Shown piece after piece: positions 50,312-63,238 of a stretch of 64,000 nucleotides of DNA. Each line of letters starts with the position of its first letter. Position 1 is the stretch's first letter. The stretch is from Buxus sempervirens (lineage: Eukaryota > Streptophyta > Magnoliopsida > Buxales > Buxaceae). The position numbers and the translations under genes were made by a program. The stretch spans positions 17,106,858 through 17,170,857 of the forward strand of contig OX387190.1 of NCBI GenBank assembly GCA_947561395.2, read 5' to 3'. The notes below the pieces were generated by a model. It searched no databases, had not been told where the DNA came from, and saw nothing but the letters and a program-made list of their open reading frames with translations.

Positions 50312-52180
50312 AGTATCCACATCTCCCTCGCAGGATAATGCACATCTCTAAACCGCAGGTCCCCCCGCAACAGATAGCATAACTCAACCGCAAATTGTGA
50401 ACACATAGTACTTACATCTCTCCCACAGGAGATAGCTCCCTCACCTCAGGTGATAACTCACACACCCATCTCCAATGTAGAATACAATCACGTAGGAATC
50501 ACTTCTCCTCCACATAAGGTATCTCCCTTGCAAGATGCAATCCCATCTGGACTACACTCCCCCACAAGAGGTAACACGTCTCATCTGCAGGTGGTAACAC
50601 ACACACATCTCCCCTATAGGATACAATCACATCATGATTACATCTCCCATACAAGAGATCTCTCCCCTGCAAGATGTAATCCGATCTGGACTATATCTCC
50701 CCCACAGAAGGTAACACGTCTCACCCGCAGGTGCTAACACAGGAGGTAACCCATTTCTCCCGTAGGAGGTAATCAAGTCTCCTTCACAGATTGTAAACAA
50801 ATCTCACATTGCCATCATGGCATATGCATAATTCCATGATATATGGAAGAGTATTAATCCAAAATTTAAATCTCATATATAAAGTAGTATATTTATGTTC
50901 AATCAATAATCCAAAACCTCTTGCCAATACTCCTTATATTTTCAAAACATAACCTCAACGTACCCAAATTTGTTATAAAAGCATTGTGACCAATTCCAGA
51001 ACTTGAATCACATCTAAAACAATGTTTTACAGGTGTAGAAATCAACCAAATTGATTTTAAACAAAATCTAGAACAAGAATTTTCTTTCAAACCAAAATAA
51101 GACCTATTTCGGTAGAATGTACCCAAAATCTTGTATAATTTTTATAAAATTATTCAGCCACTGAAAACAACTCATAAACACCCAAATCTTATTTGTACAT
51201 ATTGTAATGCCCCGGTTCTGGATCCATTCCCAAACCCGAGGTGTTATGGTAATCAAACAAAGCAACTAAAGAAACTAGATAATTTAAAACTTTTTCTAAC
51301 TTTATAAGTAGAGTAAATGTGGAAACTTGAATTCAAATTATCTTTATTAATCAATATCCATGATATACAATGATTTCAATTCCATGAACAACCTACAGCT
51401 ATATAAACTACCCATCTACAATTAGCCCAAGATTTGACGTCCTTGCCAAGAATACCTGAAAAATGGGATGAAATTGGAGTGAGAATAAATCTCAACAAGT
51501 AGCAAGGTGCATGATGTAAAACAGTCCATAATTTTACAATAATAGTCATGAGGTGAAAGATAAAACCAAAACCATAATCATTCGATGATATAACAATAAA
51601 AAACACCAATCCACAACAAACATGTGTGACATAATAGGACTCGTGAACTGAAACCACTTAATAAGAATATTCTTGCCCCCATAGTTCACCACATCATGAC
51701 TTACATGATAGATGGAGCCCGCACATGCAGTCACTAACATCTCCTCCGTCAACCATCAATGCGGACCACCCACGCATGGGTTGGTGAGTACAATCCATAA
51801 TCCAAATAAAATCCCATAAAGGGTACCGCTTCCGCGGAGGCCATACCAATCCGATCAAAGATTAATGGACCCACAAAAAGCACGTCTAATACCAATGCAA
51901 GTACAAGTCACAAGTGATCCTCAAACACGGCCAAATCATAACTCCAATGTGCGAGTCACAAGTAACCTACCAACATGACCAATATAAAGCTCGTGAAAGT
52001 CGATGTCTCATTGAAGCATGCAGATGGTAACCTGAATAACAAAATAAAACCATTTACCAAAAGCAACCTCGGCTGAATAATTTTTGCGCTCCCAAAAAGC
52101 CAGAAATGTAAAAACCCGGCAGAAAAGTTAAACCCTGAGGGGTGCAAAGTTGACCTTTTAATCAGATAAAATTTGGCCAC

Positions 52181-52560
52181 CTTGATCTATCCCATTGGAT
52201 AAAGAATCTCGACACGGTTCCAACGCAACTGGGTTTGCAGGAATCGGGGTCCGGATGAAGGTTCTAAGGGCAGTCAAACTTGAGGGAAAGCCAAGAGTTG
52301 ACTTTTCCTCGAATTCCGTGCCAAGTGCCTTGATTTATCCCAATGGATAGAGAATCCCGACACGGTTCCAGTGCAACTGGGTTTGCAGGAATCGGAGTCC
52401 GGATGAAGGTTTTGCGGGCGGTCAAACTTAAGGGAAGGCCAAAAGTTGACTTTCCTCGGAATCCGTGCCAAGTGTTTAGCCCCATGTCATTAAAAAGAGG
52501 GCTCTGATACGAGTTCAACACAATTGAGTTTGCTCGAATCGGAGTTCAGATGAGTGAGAT
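52181..52560 (+). repeat. O3 U3 modules spaced 147-148 bp
   Basis: Three copies of a module containing CGACACGGTTCCAACGCAAC and GAATCGGAGTCCGGATGAAG; the word GTTTGC falls at 52233, 52381 and 52528. The third copy is more diverged. Confidence 0.85.
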
Positions 52561-52765
52561 ATGATCTGTCGAAGTTTCCGAGCAGCAAAGCCGGAAACTG
52601 CACACGTGGCGCAAGAACTGCACACGTGGCGACCAACGCAGCAAAATATCTCAGGGACTAAATCCTAAATATCAAAAATTCGTACAGGCCAATCCGCAGA
52701 TATCCAAAAGCGTCAAATCGGTCGAATCGGTCAAGTCGAAGGGCAAATCCGTAATTTTTCGATTC

Positions 52766-53012
52766 GTATCCAGTATTTAATACCGGATACACTAGCTTCC
52801 CTTCATGACCGGACTTGAAGACCGGATACAAGAAGATTTTCACGCGAGATCCGCGCCGATCGCCCGACAAATTCACGGCGGCATTTAATTTTCAAATGAT
52901 TATGTTTCGTATCCGGACTTGAAGAACGAATACAAAGGAGCCTCAATGTATCCGGCCATGAAGGCCGGATAAGAAGAGGCCTTAGTGTATCCGGCCTGAG
53001 TTGCTGGATACA
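52766..53012. repeat. O3 palindrome cluster upstream of TATA
   Basis: GTATCC...GGATAC palindromes: 52766-52790 (one mismatch), 52949-52971 (perfect 9-bp arms TATCCGGCC) and 52985-53012, ending 11 bp before the TATA box. Confidence 0.85.
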
Positions 53013-53022
53013 TTAAGTTTTC

Positions 53023-53030
53023 TATAAATA
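53023..53030 (+). promoter_or_regulatory. TATA box of O3
   Basis: TATAAATA directly after the palindrome cluster; donor-like CAG/GTAAGG follows 293 bp on. Confidence 0.75.
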
Positions 53031-54023
53031 CCAAAACAGCAGCTCAGTCCGGGGTTGGCTGTGATTTTTACCTTTCTCCTGCTCTCTTCTCTCACCTGCC
53101 CACCCCGAATTCTATCTCTTCCAACCCCCTTTGCCTTCCACCACCGTCCTTAGCCATTAAAAACCACTTCAACCTTCCATTTTCCTTCCCCGTCTCCACT
53201 CACACTCCAAGAAGAAAGAAAGGGAGAGCTGCTGTACTCAAGAGGAAGGGTCCACAGCTGCTGTCCAGCTCCAAAGAGGTGTCTCCACCCCACTCCCAGG
53301 CTTAAGGACCATCAGGTAAGGCTCCTGGTTACATTTGGACTGACATATATTAAAATTAGATTTTTCTGTCATCTTTTCTCCTGTTTTCCTCTTGCCTGGC
53401 ATGAACACTTGCATGGTGGTGCAACCATGTTCTTACCACCTTTTTCATAGTATGAATGCGTCCACCAGTATGAGGGCCACGTAGGCTTTGTTAAGGAAGC
53501 ATGGGAGTCTCATTTTAACATATTTTTAACCACTTTTAGTTGCTGTCCATAGGTTTACATCAAGTTCTTCAGAGGGAGCATGTTCCCTCTTATCTTGCAA
53601 TCTGATGTACCCCCATATGTAACCCCCCCGCTCTTCCTTTCTCTGTCTCTTCAAGTAAAAATGCTAGTATAGGCTTTCTTGTTAGTATAGGTTTGTTGCT
53701 GTGAACTACCTGTGGCATATGCTAGTATAGTTTTTTTTTCGTTTTCTTTGTATGCAAGTAGTTAGTCTTGGGTCCATGCATGCAGGGACGAACCCTCCCT
53801 GGAAGCAAATTTCTTCTTCACCATTAGGACCACGTGGGGTCCTATTTTCCTTGCAGTTTTGTGCAAGCATGCTCCCCATTCCCCTTCACCTTTGCTGGAA
53901 GCCATGAAAGAAGCCAAAGGAGACTTCTTCAGCAAATCTGAACCAATGTGGGCCCATCCAGGGGCCCACAAGACCCCTGGAAACACCCCGAATGGCAGAA
54001 AGCCCAAAAAAGGCCATTCCAGG

Positions 54024-54168
54024 GTGATCCGGTAACTCAGGCCGGATCACCTAAGGCCTGGGTGTATCCGGCCACTCAGGCCGGATAACCCATGGCCCCT
54101 GTGTATCCGGCTAATCTGGCCGGATCACTTGCAAACGAGGCGTATCCGCCCTGAGTTACCGGATACAC
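54024..54168. repeat. O3 palindrome cluster downstream of TATA
   Basis: Four palindromes of the same consensus in 145 bp: 54024-54050 (perfect 9-bp arms GTGATCCGG), 54065-54087 (perfect TATCCGGCC arms), 54101-54128 and 54141-54168. Confidence 0.88.
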
Positions 54169-57100
54169 ACAGAAAGTGTATTTTGTGCATGGTTGAGCCT
54201 TTGCCTAATTTTTGAATGATTTGAAGCTAAACCAACTGAACCAACAGGGTTTCCGGGTCACCCGGAAACCCAACTTGGGACTTGGACCAACCGGTCCAAC
54301 TTGGCTCACTAGTGGGCCTTCCAACGGGGCCCACCAAGCCCAATAAACACCAAAGCATGCAACTTAAGCAAGATTAAGTGAAATTAACCAATCTAATCGG
54401 ATGGGCCGAACCCAATGCGGCCCACCCGTGCCTTGTAATGTGTAATGAACATATGAATTGCATGGTTTGGCCGAGACCATGGGCTAGGGCCTGTCGGGCC
54501 CGCCAAAAGCCCGCTAACCGAACCGAGTTAGGGTGCAAGCCCTAAGCTCCAAGGAACTGGGCTTTCAAGCCCAAAACCTGGATCACGGGCCCCAAGCCCA
54601 GTGACCAGCCCACTTTGGCAAAACTAAATAAGATAACATAAAACTACTTGGCCACCATGTGAGCCCGCCTGAGGGGCCCACAAACCAACCCGGCCCACCT
54701 TCTACATGAAAGGGACTTAATAATCAAACTTAAACCCCCAATGTAAAACCAAATCATTATCCAAAGCCCACAGGGCCTCCTAGGGCTAGACAGAGGCCCG
54801 CCAAGGGCACATGGGCTTTCCTAAGCCCAACAAGGACACCGTGGGCCTTCCAACGAGGCCCACCCAATCAGACTCAGAAAACCCAAAATTAAGCAAAGAT
54901 AAAATCAACTAAAGGGACCCACACCACTCAGGTGGTCCCACCAAGACCTAACAAAAATGCATGCTGAATTAGGAATCGGGTGAGAACCAAAGTGAGAAAG
55001 CTGACTCAAATCAGGGAACCCACGGGACCCGTCATCCGACGGGGTGGATTGGGGTGTCTACGGACTTCCCCAATCCACAACCTAGAACCAAGACTTAGAA
55101 TCTCAAGCCGCAGACCAAAAAGCCCTAAATAGACAAGATTAGGCACCCAGGTGTTCGCCTACACCCCATCAGGCGATGGCGACTCTGAATCACCCCGTGC
55201 CGCGTTTCCCACGTGTGCACAACAACCATGTCCCAAGTGTTGTGTCCAGCAATAATTTCCAAAACCACGATGTCCAACCAAAAGATATTCAAAATAACCA
55301 TTGAACAGTTCTTAAACAAAGTTCCATGTCATTCAATAAGAAAAGTACGAGAGTATTCACAAATTCTAAATAAAAGGTTCAGATTTGAGTCATGTTAGTG
55401 TGAGCATACTTAGTTTATCTTTCTAATTCAATATTCAGGTTATTCTTTATTTCTTACAAAGTTTACTCCAATTCCTACACTTTGGTTCATCCTAAAATCC
55501 CTACTTTTAAATCCTTGTTTACCAACTAATACCCCAAATCTCTAAAACCTTTGGATTATGTTATTGATTCTTTCCAGAAGTTAATTTAGGTCTATTATGA
55601 CTTGTTAGGCTAGGTCTCATACCTAGAATCCTAATGAAAGTGGTTTGAGTGCATAGGTTTACCTTAACTAGTATCCTTTGATTCTTATTACATTTATTGT
55701 CCCAAATAATTACCCTTTTATCCGAATTTAATTCCGTCATTTCCTACATCTCAAATTACCCTATTTACAGGTGTTACAACATTAAAATTCCAAGAAAAAT
55801 CATTAGAAATTGAATTTGGGCACGAATCCCAAGTTTAGAAATTTCTGACAATTGGTCGCTCAAAGGGTCGCTCAGGCAACTGCTCTAGCGGTTAGGTTTT
55901 CATGTTCTATTATTTTCAAAGGCTTATCACCTGAGGAAACGCTCGAGCAGTGTATCGAGCGCTCCAGCTATAACACCGTTTTTCTTCATTTTACGGGAAT
56001 TTTAGAACTTTATATACATACTACTTACTTGTTTTGATTCTAAACAACTAATTTCCATCCTAAACTAGTTCTGGGACAACCTTAAACTAATCCCATCATC
56101 TTTCCACTTATCTTTGAGTTTCCTTTTAAGTTTAAATTCGTCATGATCAACCTTTTCTTGATTTCTAAAAGAAAGATAAATCACCAAACAATTCTTTATA
56201 AACAAATAGGCTTTTCCCATGAAATCCAACTTCAAAAACAATACGATCAAACATCAAAATCACGAGAACACATGCAGTTCCTCCAGTTTCAAGGGTTTGC
56301 TACTTGTCTTTTTGATGAACCCAGATTTTTCAGAAACTTCACTTGTGCCCGATTTTGGAGCTCTACCACACCCCTCTCGACTTCTCCAATTAAGATCTCC
56401 ATCGTCCAGTATGAAGTCTTCCATGAGTAGAACAAAATCCTAAAATTTCAGCCCATTCCAACAGTTGGATATTCCTATTCGAAGTTGGCTGGCCGGCCAT
56501 CTCTGCAACTTCTCTTCTTTCTAATCCCTCCTTTCTTTTCTCTCTTCTCTCCTTCTATTTTTGGCTCCTATCACTTATGCACGAATTTCCCTCTCCTTCT
56601 AACTTATTTTCAAAACCTAAAACACTCTTTAAACCTCTCTTTTATAGCCTCCCTACTAATCCAACTCTAATTAGGTTAAGCTTATTCTAATATACTTAGT
56701 ATATTCCCTCTTCTACCCTTCTTAATTTAACTCCTTTAACTCTCTTTTAAAGGGTCTCCTAATAAATTTTCGTGCTTAATCTTATTTCTAATTTTAAATT
56801 GAACTTAGACTTTTATTATTCACTCAAATTACCTACATTTTGGACCCTAAATAGTATAATTACCATTAGGCCCTTTTTCCACCCTTTAAGCCTTAATTTC
56901 ATTATTTTACATCCAACAAAGCTAAGATTTTGTCTAGTTGAATTTGTTGATTTAATAACTAATTATCTTAGTTTCTTCCATCAATTTAACAAATTGAAAT
57001 GACTAAATTACCCTTCCTCTTTAAATTCCTATTTTAACCTTTATATCTCTCTAAATTACCCTTCCTACTATTATATTTCTTAGCATTTTCCTCTATAATT

Positions 57101-58470
57101 TATTCCTTAATTATTTATTTTATTTTTAGGAAAATCCAGGGTTTTACACATATGTTGGATTTGTCCAAAAATCATTTTATAATCAAAATCTAGGTATATT
57201 TCCATAAATCAAAAAATCTGGGTTGGACGCTCAAGCGATCGTGTCTAGCGGTCATTGAAACAAAACAGAACAAAACGGGTGCTCAACAAATCTCACAAGC
57301 GATGTATCTAGTGCCCCATGTATTTAACATGAGAGCTCAATAGGGGGGCTCAAGTGACCTGTCTTGCGCCTATATAAAATCGCAATTTCTGGGTTTTTCT
57401 TTAATTCGCGAAATTTCATTCAAAATCCAAATAACATCAATCCAACTCCTCAAATCACTTTTAAACCATATATTTTCAACCTTTGAACATATTAGATCAT
57501 TCTAAACACATCTAAACATAGATTTACAATAAATCTAAATCAAAACCTAAAGAAAATCAATACTTTAATGCATGTTTGACAGTTTTCATAAACCTTTTCC
57601 ATGATCAATCAAACCCACGAATTTTACTTTATAAAATACATAATTTTGCATCTTAATTCATCATACAATAATTCCAAATTAAACCAATCGATTAAACCTA
57701 AACCATACAACAATTAAAAAATTGGGTTGTTACTACTTGCTTTTTGGAAGAATTCCCAAGCCTCCAATCCTTGATCTTTCTCCTTCCTTGTTCTTTTTCT
57801 TCTCCACGATCTCTTTCTCTCTTTCTCTGCTCCTCCAGCCGTATGGATCCACCCAAAGAGAATGATAAAACCCTAATTTCTCTCCATGAAACTTCCTCTT
57901 TTATACACACCCAATAGGAGTCATATCTTATTTAGAAACTTCCTATTCTTCTTCTAACTCCTTCCTCTTAAATCCAATATATTATAAACTCCTATTTCTC
58001 TAATTTTCGTGCTAATTAATTCCCCTATTTTTAAATTTTACGAAACTCCCCAAAACTCCTCTTTTTCATTAACTAAGGCTCCTAATTAATTACAATTACT
58101 AATATGTCCTTTTCTCCCCTTTTATACCATAAATAAAGCTATTTGTATCTAAATTAAACCTGACTTAGTTCTACCTAATTGCTCAAGTTTACTAATTATT
58201 GAATTAATCAAATTAATTATTTAGCTAATTAGGAATTGACCAAAATAGCCTTCTCTTGATAATTTCATATTTAACTGTTGGATTATTTCCAAATTTTCCA
58301 AATGCATTCTCCTTATTATTCTTAATCAATTATACATCCCGGATGGATGAAAAGTACCCTAATTATATACTATATATATAATCTCCAATTTATTTTAATA
58401 AATTCATTATCTTTACAAATATTCAAATTTAATTCTTTTTATTTATTTACTAAAAATTCGGGGCTTCACA

Positions 58471-59520
58471 CTGGGACATCTGTAGTATTCACATTGTATA
58501 CATTCTCCTAGAATGTGGAGGTCAATGCTACTTTTAGGATGCTTATCATGAACTGATACTATACTGCAACATACTGTGATGTGAAGGAGAAAAAGAAACT
58601 TTGGAGAGCTATGTTTAGCAAATGATAAGCCCCTAAAATAAGTTCCATTTTGTCTCAAAGGAAAGCATTAAAAGACTAAATCTATACTATATTTAACGAG
58701 ATAAGGCCCCGTGGGAATCGCGCCAAAAAATTATATCTTTCTTACCCAGAATGACACCACAAATCATTATAAAACTTCAATAATGTAGGGTTATATTTGT
58801 CTTGTCCAGTACAATGCATTTCAAACTCAGACGGTTGCACGTGGTAACAATGAATTTCAAACCCAGACGGTTGCACACGGTTCCCTCCTACTTTGCCTTT
58901 TCGTCAACATTCGACGTTTGCAAACAGTTCCCTCCTGCCTCTCTGTCTATTCGTTCACATCTATTAACTCTTTATGCATCATGTGCACCGTTTCAAAGAA
59001 GACAATCTTAGCACTCAAGCCTCTATGTGCTCTTACTCTTCTGCAAGTGATCCCGACTTTAGGCCGCACTTCTCCAACTCTGATCACATTTTCATCGTGA
59101 AACTTCTACTTGGAAGACAAGTAAGGTTTTTCTATTATTTCCCTCTTTTGTTTCTCTTTATTTATTGTCCAAATTTATAGTCACCATTTCTTCCATCTTG
59201 ATGTTTGATGCATTGAGCCACACCCTACAAAGGTATCTCCTCAAGCACAAGTTATGGTAGAGCAAAAGGTTCCAGACAACATAGATACTTTGCTTCCCAA
59301 TCCTTGTTTGTCATTTTCTTCATCCTCGCTAACATGTATTGTTAATCTTTTCTAGGAATTCATTTTTAATCAAACGAATGGAACTCAGTCTTTCAATGAT
59401 TTTCTCAAACGCAAATTGATGAAGCCATTTCCACAGTCCCCTGTTTAGACGAAGATTGAGTGATTTGAAAAATAGCGTTTCAGCCATATTCAGATCTATA
59501 GGATTTTCCCCCAAAAAAAA

Positions 59521-59551
<31 letters not shown>

Positions 59552-59631
59552 AGGAGATTTTCTTGGTTTTTATGTGGCATGATTGCAAGTAACAAGCTTT
59601 TGGGGAGGGATTTTTCTTCCTTCGGAAATTG
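58471..59631. other. Unassigned sequence (possible pre-insertion DNA)
   Basis: Outside every element I could delimit. Moderately AT-rich with no intact gene. TTCAAACTCAGACGGTTGCAC is partly repeated (58818 and 58857). A minus-strand ORF (59329-59595) is not like any protein I know. It continues at 62042 after solo LTR 59632-62041. Confidence 0.4.
59520..59547. repeat. (CA)n microsatellite
   Basis: About 14 CA dinucleotides between A-runs. Confidence 0.95.
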
Positions 59632-62041
59632 TGTAAGACCCCGAATTTTTCCAAATTAATAAATAATATTCTTGAGGATTATATTTGATGGAAATAATTT
59701 ATTACTGTAGGTGATATCGTGATTAGTGGAGATCAGGAGTTTGGCGCAAATCGGACCTTCTGATCGTGAGATATCGAGGTATGATTAATATTTTAAAGTT
59801 GATGTGATATGATTGGGCGATGTGTGTCGAGTTTAATGCATGTGAGTTGCGTGGGATACGAGGGTATATAAATAAGTCACAAAACCTAATGATATATGTT
59901 TGGAATACCTAAACGTATTTTCTCTTGTATTCGCTAGCCGCACGACCAAGAGCGATTGAGAACGACCAGAGAAGAAGGAGAAGAGAAGAGGAAGAAAAGG
60001 AGAGAGTTTCTGGTTGGATTCTTCGTGCTTGGAAGTGTCTTTGCGTTGGTGATATTGTTGGTTAGAGGAAGAGGAGGAACGCACAAATAGAGGTAGGCAG
60101 CACTGTTTTCACCATCGTTTTTGTGTTCTTGGCTTGTTTAATCTCTATGCATGTTTTTATGTTGTAGAAATATGTATTTAGCTTGATATCAATCTTATAA
60201 GTATGTTAGAATCACTCTGAACTTGAAAAATCAGGTTTCGATACACTGTTTTGACATTTTTGGTAGACCGCCGAGCTTACTGTGCTCAGCGCTCCTAGGC
60301 ACTGTTTGGCGCTCATACAAAATTTTAGGTCGCTGTCGAACGCTAACTGATTTGTTGTCGAGGCTAATTTTTTAACTACTGCTGACCTGGACCGCCTGAG
60401 CGTTCCTAGGCGATCCTGAGCGCTCAATGTAGAAAAATCCAATTTTTGCAAATTTAATCCCTGATTCAATTCTAAACCATTTTTAACCAATTTTAATCAA
60501 TAATTAAGATGTTTTAAGACTAAAATAAATTACAAAATATCTGTTTTACAGAAAAATAAAAATAGGGAAGTATTTAGGGTATTAGTTGCCAAGTTTTGCA
60601 ATCAATGAGAAAATCACAGTTTTATGATATATAGACTTATAAATTTGGAATAAATTACTAAGAGATAGGTAAACTTATATTGACAACCAGATTATTATAC
60701 AAAGAATTTCCAGATAAGAATTTCAAACCTAGTTAACCCGGTATTGAGAGAAATTACAGATTTAACCTTTATATGCCGCTAGGCACTATTATTTACAGAA
60801 ATATTAGTCCTTAGGGATTTTTGGTGTCTAGTGGGCATAGCTGGTTTTGGATCCATAGTTTTGGCTAGATAGCTAAGGGATATTTCATTTGGGTTGAGTT
60901 ACTCCCTTGTGTGAACGCGCTTCCTTTGCAAGTTGGGTTGCTCTGGAGGGTCCTATGTCTGGAGGGACACCCCGGTGCTCCGCTGGTGATTCCTTGTACA
61001 TGTGGATAAGTGACCATCTCCATGTATTGATTACGGTGCTGCATGCTGGTGGTTCATGCCAACTCGATTGAGTCGTGTGCAATAAGTCGATGACTACGGC
61101 TCTTATGTAAGGAGATGTCTCGGGTTTGAGTATCATTAGTAGCGTCGCCCCTAAGCCGCATAGTGGTATAGCATATGGTTGAGAGTCATCTCAAACGTGT
61201 ATCTTTTCTTTGTGAGTCTTACAATGATACTGAGATCACAAACACTTACTATTGATACTGTTCACATGCTGGAGGCATGTATTTGATACTATGGTTGGGT
61301 GTGACTGTTTCGTGCATCCCGGTTTTATATTGGATTCTGTTGTTGATTTCTGAATCATGATCTTTGATATACATGATATTGTTCACTGATACTTAAACTG
61401 TTTTATATGTTGTTTTGTATTCCATGATCGTTATGAATGTTTATACGAGCCTGTTTACTCGAGACTGCTTATTCGTGCATGAATATCTATTTTGTATATA
61501 TGAACTATTTATAGCATGTATGTGTTACCTACTGAGATATTCGTATCTCACCCTACTTCTCATTTTATTTTTTAGCTAATACGCGAGAGGGGGATCCTAG
61601 TGGGGATTTCCAGAGTGAGCAAGTTGATTTTCGCCGGAGGAGTTCTATTATCCTGACTTTATCTGAGGTCAAGGAGAGATGACATTATGAGACTTTGACA
61701 GTGATTTTTAATTATTTGGTTTTGATGTATCTGAGAGATTGAGAGCTTTTAGTAACACTTTGATACCAGACTTGATTGATGATTTGGATTGGATGGTTTC
61801 ATTTATTTCCATGATTATGATGATGTTAGGCTACACTTCCCCACATTGATGTTTCCGCACTCTGATAGTTATTGATAAATGGATTATTTAATTTTTCAGT
61901 CCGGTTTATTATGATGATTGATTTGATATGGGCCCAGTAGCATCTCGAATTCGGTTGTTGAGCTGGATTCGGGTTGTTACAGTAGAGAATCGGATTCGGG
62001 TCAGGTGCTGGTTTGCATTGACCCAGGTTTAGGGCATTACA
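59632..62041 (+). mobile_element. Solo LTR, family LTR-F, copy 1
   Basis: Ends TGTAAGACCCCGAATTTTTC and AGGGCATTACA with exact duplication AATTG (59627-59631, 62042-62046). It has TATATAAATA (59865-59874), donor-like AGAG/GTAGGC (60093), CpG-rich block (60255-60425), the module shared with LTR-E (about 60840-61180) and pre-acceptor block GAGATATTCGTATCTCA...TTTTTTAG (61505-61575). No coding content. Confidence 0.9.
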
Positions 62042-62567
62042 AATTGCATGAGTAGGCAATTTCTGTTCCAATTTAGCTTGACTGTCGAGTCCTTCAGTGC
62101 CACCAAGATCTCACCACCAGATGTACTAATCTTGGCTTCATGACATAACCACCGGCATCATCCTTCGACGCCCCATCTCTTTTAGCAATTGCGACTCCTC
62201 CTCTTTGGTCATCGTCATATAGCATCGCCCTTCCATAGCCCTTGGCTTTGGATCTCAACCAACCATTGCTTGGGTTGAAGAGAATTTTTGTTTTTTTTTC
62301 TTCTCATCTAGTTGTTAGATAAAATGTGGAGTAGGGTTTGCCATCGTATGCTAAATGGGGTTAATTTGTTCAACTTGGTAGTCTTGAAATGTGGTTTGTA
62401 TTGAGTTTGATCATCCCATTAATTATCTTAAGTTCTATAACAAATAAAATACTTCTGTACGTTTGGGAGATACACTGTCTGCATTCTATTGGTGCCAATA
62501 TGTTACTTTAGGAAAAAATTCACTATGTGCTCTACCATTTCATCTCAGCATTGTTGTTGGTTGTTTG
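62042..62567. other. Unassigned sequence, continuation of 58471-59631
   Basis: No gene or repeat recognised. It ends where Ogre-type LTR O4 begins (flank GTTTG). Confidence 0.4.
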
Positions 62568-62915
62568 TGTAAGGACCCAAATTTTGATCAAACCAAAAAA
62601 TGTGCTAAAAACAGCAAAACCTCGAAACAAGTCTGAACCTTAAGGAGCAAGAAATGTCTTTTTTGTCTAAGCTTGAATTGATCACCATACCCTATGCCAA
62701 TGGATAGGAAATCCCAATACGGTTCCAACACAACTAAGTTTGTGTGAATTAGAGTCTAGATAAAGAAGTTATGGTCAAAACACTCTCAAGGGCAAAATTG
62801 TAATTAAATGTAGAAAACTGGCCACGTGGCAAATGTGCAAACCACGCTTGCCAAGTGGCAAATTAAAGTGCGAAAAGACAAAATAGGGAAATGACAAAAC
62901 ACTAGAAAATATCTT

Positions 62916-63211
62916 GATTTCTCTCATTAATGAGAAATCATGAATGGGATTTCTCTTATTAATGAGAGATCATAAGAGATCTCTCATTAATGAGAGACCA
63001 TGAATGAGATTACTCTCATTAATGAAAGATCATGGATAAGATTTCTCTCATTAATGAGAGAACATGGAGGAGATTTTTCTCATTAATGAGAGATCATGAG
63101 AGAAAACTGGCCACATGGCAAATATGTGAACCACGTTTGCCAAGTGGCAAATTAAAGGACAAAACACAAATATCAATGAGAGATCATGTTTGAGATTTCT
63201 CTCATTAATAA
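62916..63211. repeat. O4 palindrome array TCTCATTAATGAGA
   Basis: Six palindromes with core TCTCATTAATGAGAGA in 180 bp (62916-63096), spaced about 30-35 bp, plus a partial seventh at 63195-63211, ending 20 bp before the TATA box. Confidence 0.9.
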
Positions 63212-63230
63212 GACCTCTCCTAACTTCACT

Positions 63231-63238
63231 TATAAATA
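63231..63238 (+). promoter_or_regulatory. TATA box of O4
   Basis: TATAAATA after the palindrome array; donor-like site 347 bp downstream. Confidence 0.78.

Larger units (their letters stand above)
51976..55219 (+). mobile_element. Ogre-type LTR O3
   Basis: A plus-oriented LTR resembling O1, O2 and O4: U3 modules, palindrome arrays, TATAAATA (53023-53030), donor-like CAG/GTAAGG (53316) and GGGAGCATGTTCCC (near 53576). Its 3' end resembles that of O1, with GGCGACTC about 40 bp before the end. TG...CA ends with the duplication CAACA (51971-51975, 55220-55224) are the best boundaries I found. Homology to the O2 start begins only near 52065, so the 5' boundary is less sure. Confidence 0.68.
51203..57148 (-). 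mobile_element. Solo LTR, family LTR-E, copy 2, interrupted by O3
   Basis: Plus-strand ends TGTAATGCCCCGG and CAGGGTTTTACA with exact duplication CATAT (51198-51202, 57149-57153). Similar to LTR-E copy 1 near its ends: pre-acceptor block (51454-51515), donor-like GACAAGTAGCAAAC near 56300, TATAAAAG (56639-56646), CpG-rich block (55850-55970). Without O3 it is about 2.7 kb. Confidence 0.86.
50312..58470 (-). mobile_element. LTR-D copy 3, interrupted by LTR-E copy 2 and cut by O2
   Basis: Pieces 50312-51202 and 57149-58470. The first aligns with LTR-D copy 1 from about 860 bp inside its plus-strand start (GTATCCACATCTCC), so that much should lie left of the window beyond O2. The second has a CpG-rich block (57225-57370), donor-like AAGCAAGTAGTAAC near 57735, TATAAAAG (57898-57905) and the end TTCGGGGCTTCACA at 58470, where the usual TTACA has changed to TCACA. 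Right flank CTGGG. Confidence 0.78.

Noticed and set aside
55176..55188. TGGCGACTCTGAATC read as a primer binding site after O3
   Set aside because: Only the first 11 bases match; the O1 LTR has a similar GGCGACTC word just before its own end, so this is inside the LTR.
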